Positions 55,195 to 63,697 of a stretch of DNA of 64,000 nt are shown here, piece by piece. The notes beneath the pieces were generated by a model that was given only the letters and a program-made list of their open reading frames with translations, made no database searches and was not told the origin of the DNA. Position 1 is the first letter of the stretch. Each line of letters starts with the position of its first letter. The translations under genes were made by a program, and so were the position numbers. This DNA comes from Parapedobacter tibetensis (GTDB lineage: Bacteria; Bacteroidota; Bacteroidia; Sphingobacteriales; Sphingobacteriaceae): NCBI RefSeq assembly GCF_024704835.1, contig NZ_JAMXBE010000017.1, positions 54,009 through 118,008 on the forward strand, read 5' to 3'.

Positions 55195-56481
55195 ATGCAA
55201 AATTTAATAGACTTCTTTTCCTTTTCGGATCCCAATGTACGATATGTGGTGCTTGGCACCATCCTGCTGTCGTCAAGTGCGGCCATGGTGGGTGCTTTCA
55301 TCTTGCTTCAAAAGAAGGCATTGGTAGGGGATGCCGTGGCACATTCCGTATTGCCGGGCATTTGTGCCGCATTCTTGTTTTCAGGTTCCAAAAATATTGT
55401 ACTCATGCTCGCTGGTGCTTTTGTCAGCGGTTGGCTTTCCCTAGTTGCTATCGATTATATTACCGCCAAGTCTAAAATCAAAAAAGATGCGGCCATCGGC
55501 CTGGTATTGGCTGTGTTTTTTGGTGTCGGCATGGTGATGATGACCTTTATCCAGCAAACCGGCAACGCGGCACAGAGTGGGTTGGATCATTTTATCTTTG
55601 GCAAAGCCGCAGCCTTGGTGGGCGACGATCTACTCATTTTTAGCATCCTTGCAGCTGTTATATTGATTACCGTTGGCCTATTTTTCAAAGCATTCACATT
55701 GGTTGCATTTGACAAAAATTATGCCCAGGCATTGGGTTATCCGGTACGGAGGTTGGATTTGCTACTCACCAGCCTTACCGTATTGGCGGTGGTTACCGGC
55801 ATTACGGCAGTGGGTGTGGTATTGATGGCTGCCATGCTCATTACCCCTGCGGCAGCGGCGAGGTATTGGACAAACCGTATCCGGCATATGGTTGGAATCG
55901 CCGTTGCATTTGGTGCATTTGCTGGACTAGCGGGGGCATATATTTCGTATGTAGCACCCTCCATGCCCACCGGTCCCTGGATGGTGGTGGTATCCACTGC
56001 CATCGCCTTCTTTTCCTTTTTCTTTGCCCCAAAGAAAGGTATATTCCCGAGGATGTATACACAATACAAAAACCAATGGATCATTGCCGAAGAAAACACG
56101 TTGAAAATATTTTATCATCTCGGCGAACGGAATAGCCATTTCAATGGCATGCGTGGACTAAACGAATTAACCAGTACACGTGAGATGGAAAGGGCGACAC
56201 TGAAGGCGACCTTGAGGCGCTTGGCCACCAAAGAATTGTTGGTGACACGCAACAACCAATGGGGGTTGACGGATAAAGGCTATCAACAAGCGGCAAGGGT
56301 AGTTCGGCTGCACCGGATGTGGGAATTGTATCTCACCAAATACATGGATATCCCTGCTGACCATGTGCATGACGATGCTGAAACCATCGAGCATATCCTT
56401 ACCCCGGAACTCGAACGCGAACTCGAACATCAATTGGACTACCCCGATAAGGATCCGCATAATACAAAAATCCCAAAATAA
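55195..56481 (+). CDS. Mn/Zn ABC permease with fused C-terminal DtxR/MntR-type regulator
   Basis: 428 residues. About 1-290 is a TroC-type permease with nine or so membrane helices and the coupling block GDAVAHSVLPGI. About 296-428 (from 56080) is a complete DtxR-like module: winged helix (TLKATLRRLATKELLV), and dimerisation/metal domain. Its ligand positions are HRMWE (His, Glu) and VHDDAETIEH (His, Glu, Glu, His); compared with DtxR H79, E83, H98, C102, E105, H106 only Cys 102 differs, being Glu as in MntR, pointing to Mn. The family's C-terminal NxxIP element is kept. In Treponema the tro operon has the regulator TroR as a separate gene. Here it would be membrane-tethered next to the transporter it controls. 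Confidence 0.9.
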   Translation: MQNLIDFFSFSDPNVRYVVLGTILLSSSAAMVGAFILLQKKALVGDAVAHSVLPGICAAFLFSGSKNIVLMLAGAFVSGWLSLVAIDYITAKSKIKKDAAIGLVLAVFFGVGMVMMTFIQQTGNAAQSGLDHFIFGKAAALVGDDLLIFSILAAVILITVGLFFKAFTLVAFDKNYAQALGYPVRRLDLLLTSLTVLAVVTGITAVGVVLMAAMLITPAAAARYWTNRIRHMVGIAVAFGAFAGLAGAYISYVAPSMPTGPWMVVVSTAIAFFSFFFAPKKGIFPRMYTQYKNQWIIAEENTLKIFYHLGERNSHFNGMRGLNELTSTREMERATLKATLRRLATKELLVTRNNQWGLTDKGYQQAARVVRLHRMWELYLTKYMDIPADHVHDDAETIEHILTPELERELEHQLDYPDKDPHNTKIPK

Positions 56482-56514
56482 TTGGAGGCCCGAAGTTGGA
56501 AGTTGAAATGAAAA

Positions 56515-56556
56515 AATCTAAAATCGCAAATCTAAAATCGTAAATCTAAAATCATA
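56515..56556 (+). repeat. Three-unit 14-bp tandem repeat before the second permease
   Basis: AATCTAAAATCGCA, AATCTAAAATCGTA and AATCTAAAATCATA in tandem; the last base of the third unit is the A of the ATG (56556). Confidence 0.75.
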
Positions 56557-57419
56557 TGATCGCCTTTTGGATTATACTTACTGGATTTTTGGTTGCCTCA
56601 GCATGCGGCCTCTTGGGTTGTTTTCTTGTCCTGCGAAAAATGAGCATGGTGGGCGATGCCATCAGCCACGCCATTTTGCCTGGCATTGTCATTGCTTTTC
56701 TATGGAGCGGCAGCAGGGAGCCAGTGTCCATGTTTATCGGAGCCAGCACTACTGGTTTGGTGGCCACGCTGCTCATTGAGTTTTTCCACCATAAAGCAAG
56801 GTTGCAATCTGATGCAGCCATTGGGGTAGTTTTTACCTTTATGTTTGCCATAGGTATTATTCTAATCAGCATCTTTGCTGGGCAGGTAGATGTCGACCAG
56901 GATTGCGTGCTGTATGGCGAAATCGCTTATACCCCCATTGATTTATGGATACTAGATAGTGGCATCATTATGGGGCCGCGTCCAGTCTACATTGTAGGTA
57001 CGGTACTGATACTGATTATTTTATTCATTCTTTTAGGATACAAGCAATTAAAGCTTACTTCTTTTGACCCCGCTTTTGCTTCCGCAGTGGGCATTTCCAC
57101 CGCGGTTTGGCATTATTTGCTGATGGCCGCAGTGTCCATTACAACTGTCAGTTCTTTCGAATCTGTTGGTGCTATTTTAGTGATTGCTTTTCTCATCGGC
57201 CCGCCGGCCACTGCCTACCTGCTTACGGATGACCTTAAGCAAATGCTCAAAATCACGGTGATCCTGGGTCTGTTTGTATCCCTTACCGGCTATGGACTGG
57301 CCTATTGGCTCAACGCCTCCATTGCGGGCTGCATGGCCACGATGACTGGTGTATGCTTTGCCGTAGCTTTTGCCCGCCATCGATGGGCATCATCGCGATA
57401 TCGAGCTAGACTCGTGTAG
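56556..57419 (+). CDS. Mn/Zn ABC permease (TroD-like)
   Basis: 287-residue inner-membrane protein with about eight helices. Coupling block VGDAISHAILPGI as in metal permeases of this family. The second permease forms a heterodimer with the fused permease. Unlike that one it has no C-terminal regulatory domain. Last gene of the operon; followed by a bidirectional terminator at 57443. Confidence 0.92.
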   Translation: MIAFWIILTGFLVASACGLLGCFLVLRKMSMVGDAISHAILPGIVIAFLWSGSREPVSMFIGASTTGLVATLLIEFFHHKARLQSDAAIGVVFTFMFAIGIILISIFAGQVDVDQDCVLYGEIAYTPIDLWILDSGIIMGPRPVYIVGTVLILIILFILLGYKQLKLTSFDPAFASAVGISTAVWHYLLMAAVSITTVSSFESVGAILVIAFLIGPPATAYLLTDDLKQMLKITVILGLFVSLTGYGLAYWLNASIAGCMATMTGVCFAVAFARHRWASSRYRARLV

Positions 57420-57442
57420 TAACGGATAACGAAGTTGAAAAT

Positions 57443-57476
57443 AATAAAGGCCGAACGAAACCGCCCGGCCTTTATT
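57443..57476. terminator. Bidirectional terminator
   Basis: 11-bp stem AATAAAGGCCG/CGGCCTTTATT between convergent genes; A/T-rich flanks on both strands. Confidence 0.85.
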
Positions 57477-57498
57477 TACAATCCGTGGAAAGGATTGT

Positions 57499-58737
57499 CT
57501 ATTGTTCGGTTTTCCAAGTAGAATCTCCGTTTTTCATCTTCTCCAACGTGGCTTGATATGTTTCTTTTTCGCCATCAGGGGCTAAGTCAACCGCTTGTTG
57601 TTGGTAAGCGATTGCCTCTTCTATACTCCCAGATTTGTATAGGAGGTTGGCGTAGGTATCCAAAAACGTTGGATTTTTCCTTTCAGTTTCGTCAACACTG
57701 CGTTTGCTCCAAGCAATGGCCGAAGCAACACAACTGGGATCTTCACAATTTTCGAAAACGGCCCAAGCGAAACTGTTGAGCATCTGCGGGGAGACCTCTG
57801 AACCGTATTTTTCCATATAACCCAATACCGCAGGTTGGAAGTTTGCCCAATCCTTGTTTCGTTGATACCACTGGATTTCAAGCATCTCGCTTTGTTTGCT
57901 GATATCCACTTTCGGGTATTTGGCTTTTGCCTCATTGATCACCGCTGCAAAATTTACATCCTCTCCCCTCAACTTAGCGTAGACCTCCTCTTGCATCACA
58001 ATGGAAGCCACTAAATCGGAGGCTTTGCCTTCGCCCAACACGGCATTTACCTTATCGGAATTGTTCAAAAAGATATCAAACCCTTTATCTTTGCTGCTCC
58101 TGGTGGTCTTGGCTAAAAACTCCAGGTTTCCCTCAGTATACAAGTCCGTTTGCGTTTCCAGGTATGCCTCCGCCATTTTGCTGGCGTTTTCCATATCGTA
58201 AGCACTCTGGGCACTCAAGGCCATATTTTTTAAAAATTCAGGTGAACGCTCCCCTGCATCATATTTCCGGAGCTGGGTGTAATATTGTGTTTCCGGTTGG
58301 AGTGCTTCTTTGGCACGGGCGATGAACTGCGCAGCCTCACCTCCGCCTACAAGGCGATGTACGATTTCCCCATCGGGCGAAAAAACCAAAAATGTGGGAT
58401 AGGCCCGTACACTGTATTCCTCCGCGATGGCTTTGGCATCGGCCCGCCAGCTTTTTACTTCCTCATTGTCTTGGTCGGTCTCATCCATCTGCACTTTTAC
58501 GTTCACAAAGTTTGTATTAAAAAACTTACCTACCTCCTCTTGGGGGAAGATCGTATTGGTCATGTGTTTGCAGGGACCGCACCAAGTAGTGAAGCAATCC
58601 ACAAACAAATACTTGTTTTCCGATTTGGCCTTTTCCTTAACCTCCGACCAGCTAAGCCCATGCTCGAAGTAGGTTCCTTGGTCCTGTGCTATACCAGCCA
58701 TTGGCAATAACACCATGAATAAAGCAATTATTCTCAT
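57499..58737 (-). CDS. Thioredoxin-family protein with TPR-like C-terminus
   Basis: 412-residue exported protein; signal peptide ends at AGIAQ. Residues about 28-145 are a thioredoxin fold with active site FTTWCGPCKHM and cis-Pro in AYPTFLVF. The rest is helical, and the end resembles a TPR pair (NPTFLDTYANLLYKSGSIEEAIAYQQQAV). Probably a periplasmic thiol-disulphide oxidoreductase. Redox partner is not visible in the neighbourhood. Confidence 0.87.
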   Translation of the reverse strand: MRIIALFMVLLPMAGIAQDQGTYFEHGLSWSEVKEKAKSENKYLFVDCFTTWCGPCKHMTNTIFPQEEVGKFFNTNFVNVKVQMDETDQDNEEVKSWRADAKAIAEEYSVRAYPTFLVFSPDGEIVHRLVGGGEAAQFIARAKEALQPETQYYTQLRKYDAGERSPEFLKNMALSAQSAYDMENASKMAEAYLETQTDLYTEGNLEFLAKTTRSSKDKGFDIFLNNSDKVNAVLGEGKASDLVASIVMQEEVYAKLRGEDVNFAAVINEAKAKYPKVDISKQSEMLEIQWYQRNKDWANFQPAVLGYMEKYGSEVSPQMLNSFAWAVFENCEDPSCVASAIAWSKRSVDETERKNPTFLDTYANLLYKSGSIEEAIAYQQQAVDLAPDGEKETYQATLEKMKNGDSTWKTEQ

Positions 58738-58919
58738 GTTTTTTGTATTAAGTTTAATGAACTTATTTAAACTATACCAATCCTTTGTAAATGTAGTTCG
58801 AAAAATTGAAAACTGAAAATTAAAAAAGGAAAAAAGCCATACACCGGCCTAACTATTTATACAAAAACATTTGCCAACTATTTTTGTGTTTACAATTAAT
58901 TGGTTTTCTTAGGGGAATT

Positions 58920-61193
58920 ATGGAATCAAACGATCAAATCAACATTCAACATATGGCTCGACAGCAAGAGTACCAACAGGCGGCCGGAAAACTGCTTGCC
59001 CGCATCATTCCTCGCTTTGCGAATTTTTTTGACATTGAGATCATTCCATCTGAAGGAAACGATGTCTTTGAAATCGAAAGCGATCAGGATAGGATTACCT
59101 TGCGAGGCAATACCCCTGTATCCATTGGGTCGGCGCTTAACTGGTACCTTAAATACCATTGCCATTGCCATGTCTCTTGGAATGGTGATAACCTAAATCT
59201 CCCCACCCCACTACCCCCGGTGAAATCTAAGATACGGCATGAGACTCCATTCAAACACAGGGTATATCTCAACTTTTGCACATTTAGCTACAGCATGCCT
59301 TGGTGGAACTGGGATCGTTGGCAACGGGAGATCGATTGGATGGCTTTGCATGGAATCAACATGCCGTTGGCGGTGACTGGCCAAGAGGCTGTTTGGCAAG
59401 CCACGTTGCGTAAATTGGGCATGGAAGACCATGCCATCCGCCGCTTTTTGGCGGCTCCCAGCTATTCGGCCTGGCAACTGATGGACAACCTGGAAGGCTG
59501 GGGAGGGCCATTGCCTCAAGGGTGGATAGACAGCCACCTGGAGCTCGGGCAGCGCATCCTCACAAGACAGCGAGAGCTGGGCATGACTCCCATTTTGAAG
59601 GGGTTTAGCGGATATGTACCATTGGCATTGGCGGATCTATATCCTGAAGCGAAAATAGAACGGGCTAATTGGATTTCGACTTTTGACACGGCCAATCTGG
59701 ATCCATTGGACCCGGCTTTTGCAGAAATCGGGAAAACTTTCCTCCAGGAGCAGTATCGCCTTCTGGGCACGGATCACTACTATTCGGTTGATCCATTTCA
59801 TGAAAGCACCCCACCGATAAGTGGCGTTGGCTACTTGGAAAAAGCCGGAGCAGCAATTTTTGAAACCCTCCGCCAAGCCGACCCACAGGCTATGATGGCC
59901 ATACAAACTTGGTCTTTGCGCGAAGGATTATTACGCAGTGTGCCCCGAGACCGCACCCTCATGCTGTCCATCACGGGTACCAACTGGAAAAAACATGATG
60001 GCTATTGGGGGCGCCCATGGATCGTGGGGATGATGCATAATTATGGCGGACGGACTTATACTGGCGGAAATCTTCGCCATTTTATCAGCCATGCTGGTTC
60101 ACTGATTGGCAATCCAGCTGCGGGAAACGTTCAAGGGATTGGCCTTTTTCCCGAAGCAATAGAACACAATCCCATTATTTACGAAGCAGCCTCCGAAGTG
60201 GCGTGGCACAAGCAAGCACCGGACCTTTCGGAATGGGTGCAGCAGTACGCCCGGGCACGTTATGGACAGCTGCCCGAAATGGCGGCAAAAGCATGGGAAA
60301 TTTTGTTGGACACGGTCTATCAACAGAAAAAAGTGAAGATTATCTCCATGGAAAGCCCAATATGTGCAAGACCTGCGTTGGAAATCATCCGCGTATCCAT
60401 GAATGGAGAAATGGTCAGGGACTACGATATGCTCCGCTTATGGGAAGGATGGCAATACTTGCTCGAATGCCAAGACACCTTGGATACACTCGATACCTAC
60501 CAGTATGACCTGGTAGATGTGGCCCGACAATGTATGGCAGACTTGTCTATCCTGCTACATGAAAAAATCACTTTGGCCTACCAGCGTGGTGATCGCGCGA
60601 AACTCCAACATGTCGGACACCGCTTTATACAATTAATGGACGATATGGATGAGCTGTTGGCAACAAGGCCGGAATTTCTGCTGGGAAAATGGATTGAAGA
60701 TGCGCGGAGCTGGGGGGAAGATGATGCCGAAAAAGATCAGTACGAGCGGAATGCCCGCAGTATCATCACCGTATGGGGCCCGGAAACACCGAACGCCTTA
60801 TTTTTTGATTACTCCAACAGGCAGTGGGCTGGCCTTATTGCTGATTTCTATAAACCGCGATGGGAAAAATTCCTAGCTTGTCTCCTGCAACAACCAGCGG
60901 AAGGTGAAAAGCGTTACCGGGAAAAAAGATTGCGCAAATCATATAACCGACCTGCCAATGATGCCAATGACTTTTTCAAAGCGCTTTCGGCTTGGGAACA
61001 CGCCTGGACCCATGAAACCAAGCCATTCTCCGCAGTACCCACTGGGAATCCCATCAAGGTAGCGACGAGACTTTATGATGAATGGTTTACGGTGATGAGT
61101 AAATTGATGACAGACAGGCCATTCATCCAGCAAGCAGATTATCTCAAAACGATACATGTTGATGTTGAAAAAATCGATAATTTCGGGTTGTAA
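58920..61193 (+). CDS. GH89 alpha-N-acetylglucosaminidase-like enzyme
   Basis: 757 residues from the ATG at 58920, preceded by AGGGG. Three-domain NAGLU family: small N-terminal domain (1-75), TIM barrel with PWWNWDRWQREIDWMALHGINMPLA, NLEGWGGPLP, and KGFSGYVP; C-terminal helical domain with NPIIYEAASEVAW. The catalytic Glu candidates are in PFHESTPP and EAIEHNPI. Normally such enzymes are exported, but no signal peptide is seen from either this start or the TTG at 58884, so location is uncertain. Substrate is alpha-linked GlcNAc, as in heparan or gastric mucin; here unknown. Confidence 0.9.
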   Translation: MESNDQINIQHMARQQEYQQAAGKLLARIIPRFANFFDIEIIPSEGNDVFEIESDQDRITLRGNTPVSIGSALNWYLKYHCHCHVSWNGDNLNLPTPLPPVKSKIRHETPFKHRVYLNFCTFSYSMPWWNWDRWQREIDWMALHGINMPLAVTGQEAVWQATLRKLGMEDHAIRRFLAAPSYSAWQLMDNLEGWGGPLPQGWIDSHLELGQRILTRQRELGMTPILKGFSGYVPLALADLYPEAKIERANWISTFDTANLDPLDPAFAEIGKTFLQEQYRLLGTDHYYSVDPFHESTPPISGVGYLEKAGAAIFETLRQADPQAMMAIQTWSLREGLLRSVPRDRTLMLSITGTNWKKHDGYWGRPWIVGMMHNYGGRTYTGGNLRHFISHAGSLIGNPAAGNVQGIGLFPEAIEHNPIIYEAASEVAWHKQAPDLSEWVQQYARARYGQLPEMAAKAWEILLDTVYQQKKVKIISMESPICARPALEIIRVSMNGEMVRDYDMLRLWEGWQYLLECQDTLDTLDTYQYDLVDVARQCMADLSILLHEKITLAYQRGDRAKLQHVGHRFIQLMDDMDELLATRPEFLLGKWIEDARSWGEDDAEKDQYERNARSIITVWGPETPNALFFDYSNRQWAGLIADFYKPRWEKFLACLLQQPAEGEKRYREKRLRKSYNRPANDANDFFKALSAWEHAWTHETKPFSAVPTGNPIKVATRLYDEWFTVMSKLMTDRPFIQQADYLKTIHVDVEKIDNFGL

Positions 61194-61250
61194 AGACCTT
61201 AGCCATGGGTGGCCGGGGGTGCAGCAGCTTGTTATGCCATAGTTTTACCT

Positions 61251-61258
61251 TATCTTTG
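61251..61258 (+). promoter_or_regulatory. Candidate -7 box for the helicase gene
   Basis: TATCTTTG, 20 bases before the ATG at 61278, with TTG about 20 bases upstream of the box. Confidence 0.45.
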
Positions 61259-61277
61259 TAGCCAACTCATCCTGCAC

Positions 61278-62579
61278 ATGGTAAAGCAAGCGCTCCGCAA
61301 TTTAAAAATTAATGCCCTCAACGAAATGCAGCAGTCGGCTATCGACGCTGCTAAAAAAAGCGACATCATACTGCTTTCACCTACCGGATCGGGTAAAACA
61401 TTAGGTTTTTTATTGCCTTTGCTCCCGTTGCTTGATGCAGATGTATCAACCGTTCAGGCGATGATATTAGTTCCTTCGCGGGAGCTTGCTTTACAAATTG
61501 AGCAAGTATTCAGAACCATGGGTAGTGGCTTTAAGGTCAACTGCTGTTATGGCGGTCATCCGATAAAGATCGAGCTAAACAACCTATCACAACCACCTGC
61601 CGTGCTAATCGGTACGCCCGGCCGTATCGCTCACCACTTGCGACGCAAAACGTTCGATACAAGCACGATAAGCGTCTTGGTCCTTGACGAATTTGACAAA
61701 GCACTTGAATTTGGCTTTCAGGAAGATATGGCCTATATTATCAAGCAATTGCCGTCTGTCAAAAAACGCATGCTTACCTCAGCCACGCAGATGGATGAGA
61801 TACCAGCCTTTACCGGAATATCCAAACCGATTACACTTGATTATTTGACCGATGCTTCTTCAGTACCTAACCTGAAACAAAAAGTGGTAATCGCCGAAGC
61901 TGCGGATAAGCTGGACATCCTATTTACACTGATCTGCAAGATAAGCGATAAGCCTACATTGGTTTTCTGCAATCACCGCGAAGCTGTGGAGCGCATTAGC
62001 GAACTGCTATGGGACAAAGGCCTGCCGCATGATATTTTCCACGGAGGCATGGAGCAGGACGACCGCGAGCGGGCATTGCTCAAATTCAGGAACGGCAGCC
62101 ATAGGGTATTGATTACGACCGACCTGGCATCACGTGGTTTGGATATACCTGAAATTGAACATGTGGTACACTATCAACTACCACATAATGAAGAAGCCTT
62201 TTTACACCGCAATGGACGTACAGCAAGAATGCATGCCACAGGCACGTCCTACTTGTTTTTGACGCCTGGTGATAAACCGGCTTATTTAAACGAATTGCCC
62301 GAAAAAGAAGATTTGTCGGAAAAAGCGGCCATACCCAAACCCTCGCCCTGGACAACACTATATATTGCAGCAGGAAAAAAAGACAAAATAAACAAAATAG
62401 ATATTGTAGGGTTATTGCTCAAAAAAGGAGAATTGGATAAAGAAAACCTTGGGTTAATCGAAGTATTGGACCATTCATCATATGCAGCAGTAAAACGCAA
62501 CCAGATTGAACGTGTTGTTCAATTAGTTAAAAACGAAAAAATAAAAGGCAAGAAAATCAAAATAGAAATTTCCCGGTAA
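61278..62579 (+). CDS. DEAD-box-type ATP-dependent RNA helicase
   Basis: 433 residues from the ATG at 61278; an earlier frame-start at 61209 spans the promoter and is rejected. Motif I SPTGSGKT, Ia PSRELALQ, Ib GTPGR, motif II as DEFD instead of DEAD, motif III SAT (LTSATQMDE), IV LVFCNHRE, V TTDLASRGLD and VI HRNGRTAR are all present. The C-terminal tail is Lys-rich. DEFD variants are found in this branch of RNA helicases. Likely in RNA folding or ribosome assembly. Confidence 0.92.
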   Translation: MVKQALRNLKINALNEMQQSAIDAAKKSDIILLSPTGSGKTLGFLLPLLPLLDADVSTVQAMILVPSRELALQIEQVFRTMGSGFKVNCCYGGHPIKIELNNLSQPPAVLIGTPGRIAHHLRRKTFDTSTISVLVLDEFDKALEFGFQEDMAYIIKQLPSVKKRMLTSATQMDEIPAFTGISKPITLDYLTDASSVPNLKQKVVIAEAADKLDILFTLICKISDKPTLVFCNHREAVERISELLWDKGLPHDIFHGGMEQDDRERALLKFRNGSHRVLITTDLASRGLDIPEIEHVVHYQLPHNEEAFLHRNGRTARMHATGTSYLFLTPGDKPAYLNELPEKEDLSEKAAIPKPSPWTTLYIAAGKKDKINKIDIVGLLLKKGELDKENLGLIEVLDHSSYAAVKRNQIERVVQLVKNEKIKGKKIKIEISR

Positions 62580-62592
62580 TCAAATTTATGCC

Positions 62593-62817
62593 ATGAGTAA
62601 CAATGATATCATGAAAAAACTTCGGGTTGCTTTGAAAATGACCGATGATGACATTATCAACGTTCTAGCGCTGGTGGATTTCAGAGTAACCAAGACAGAA
62701 CTCGGCGCTATATTCCGCAAAGAAGATCACCCTAACTTCAAACCCTGTGGCGACCAGCTGCTCCGCAATTTTCTAAACGGGCTCATCATTTACAAACGCG
62801 GCCCTAAACCTAATTAA
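62593..62817 (+). CDS. DUF1456 (YehS-like) protein, single repeat
   Basis: 74 residues, starting 13 bases after the helicase stop. DUF1456 proteins such as YehS have two similar halves of about 70 residues; here only one half is present: MSNNDIMKKLRVALKMTDDDI and the block LGAIFRKEDHPNFKPCGDQLLRNFLNGLI. It may be translated with the helicase. Short, but complete with start and stop. Function unknown. Confidence 0.75.
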   Translation: MSNNDIMKKLRVALKMTDDDIINVLALVDFRVTKTELGAIFRKEDHPNFKPCGDQLLRNFLNGLIIYKRGPKPN

Positions 62818-62878
62818 AAGGTCAGCAAATCGTGCGCTCGATGCTTCCACTGCCGGATGCATGGCGGTAAACCGAAAA

Positions 62879-62918
62879 ATAACCTAACCGTACCCAATTA
62901 GGCGACCGGTTAGGTTAT
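62879..62918 (-). terminator. Terminator between convergent genes
   Basis: 12-bp stem ATAACCTAACCG/CGGTTAGGTTAT; minus-strand side followed by T-run, so it serves chiefly the VOC gene. Confidence 0.82.
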
Positions 62919-62923
62919 GTATG

Positions 62924-63346
62924 CTACTTGGTGTTACCGGGGAAATTAATCATCCAGCGTACACCAAATTTATCTTCAAACGAGCCGAAATAATCGCCCC
63001 AAAACATATCTTCCATAGGCATTTCGATTTTACCACCGGCCGAAAGCCCATTGAATAACCTATCGGCTTCTTCCCTGCTATCCGGTGTGATGGAAATGTA
63101 GTTGTTGTTGCCTACATTGAGCTCATGTCCCTGCGACTTCAGGCAGTCCGAAGCCATCAAATGTTGTCCGTCGCCAATCGGGATTGACACATGCATGGCA
63201 TAGTCTTTTTCATTGTCCGGAAGGTTTTCAGTCCCCGGAGCCTCACTCATGCGCTGCACAAACAGTTCGCCGCCAAAGATCGTTTGGTAAAAACGGAACG
63301 CTTCTTCCGCATTCCCATCAAAATTCAAATAAGGATTGACTATCAT
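62924..63346 (-). CDS. VOC-superfamily protein (PhnB-like)
   Basis: 140-residue protein of the glyoxalase/bleomycin-resistance fold, PhnB branch. Family blocks: PYLNFDGNAEEAFRFYQTIFGGEL at the N-terminus and WGDYFGSFEDKFGVRWMINF at the C-terminus. Members lack an established catalytic role; they often occur as stand-alone cytoplasmic genes. Confidence 0.9.
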   Translation of the reverse strand: MIVNPYLNFDGNAEEAFRFYQTIFGGELFVQRMSEAPGTENLPDNEKDYAMHVSIPIGDGQHLMASDCLKSQGHELNVGNNNYISITPDSREEADRLFNGLSAGGKIEMPMEDMFWGDYFGSFEDKFGVRWMINFPGNTK

Positions 63347-63544
63347 GGTATTTATTATTAATTTATAAAGTCGCTAATTTATTGATTCGCTGCTTCGCTT
63401 TTTGCACCTTGCATCACTGATTACAAAGATAGCTTCTCTTGCGACAACCGATAGAGGGAAAACACGCCAATCATAAGGGGCGATTGTGACAATCTTGTCT
63501 TTGCTTACTAAAAAAACAACCAAAACAGGAAATTTGAAAAACAT

Positions 63545-63575
63545 TTTGCGGAATACAGATTAATGGATACATTTG
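63545..63575 (+). promoter_or_regulatory. Promoter of the tRNA-Leu gene
   Basis: TTTG at 63545-63548, 19 bases, TACATTTG at 63568-63575: a near-ideal Bacteroidota -33/-7 pair. The tRNA starts 42 bases after the -7 box. Confidence 0.7.
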
Positions 63576-63617
63576 CATCCCCAAACAGGGGATATGTTCT
63601 TTATCAACATTAAATAA

Positions 63618-63697
63618 GCCCAGGTGGCGGAATTGGTAGACGCGCTAGTCTCAAACACTAGTGGGAAACCGTGCCGGTTCGATCCCGGCCCTGGGTA
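63618..63697 (+). tRNA. tRNA-Leu (anticodon CAA)
   Basis: Acceptor GCCCAGG pairs with CCTGGGT (63690-63696), discriminator A. Anticodon stem CTAGT/ACTAG with loop CTCAAAC gives anticodon CAA, reading TTG leucine codons. A longer variable arm (TGGGAAACCGTG) as in class II tRNAs and T loop GGTTCGATCC are present. CCA is not encoded. Terminator at 63727. Confidence 0.93.
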
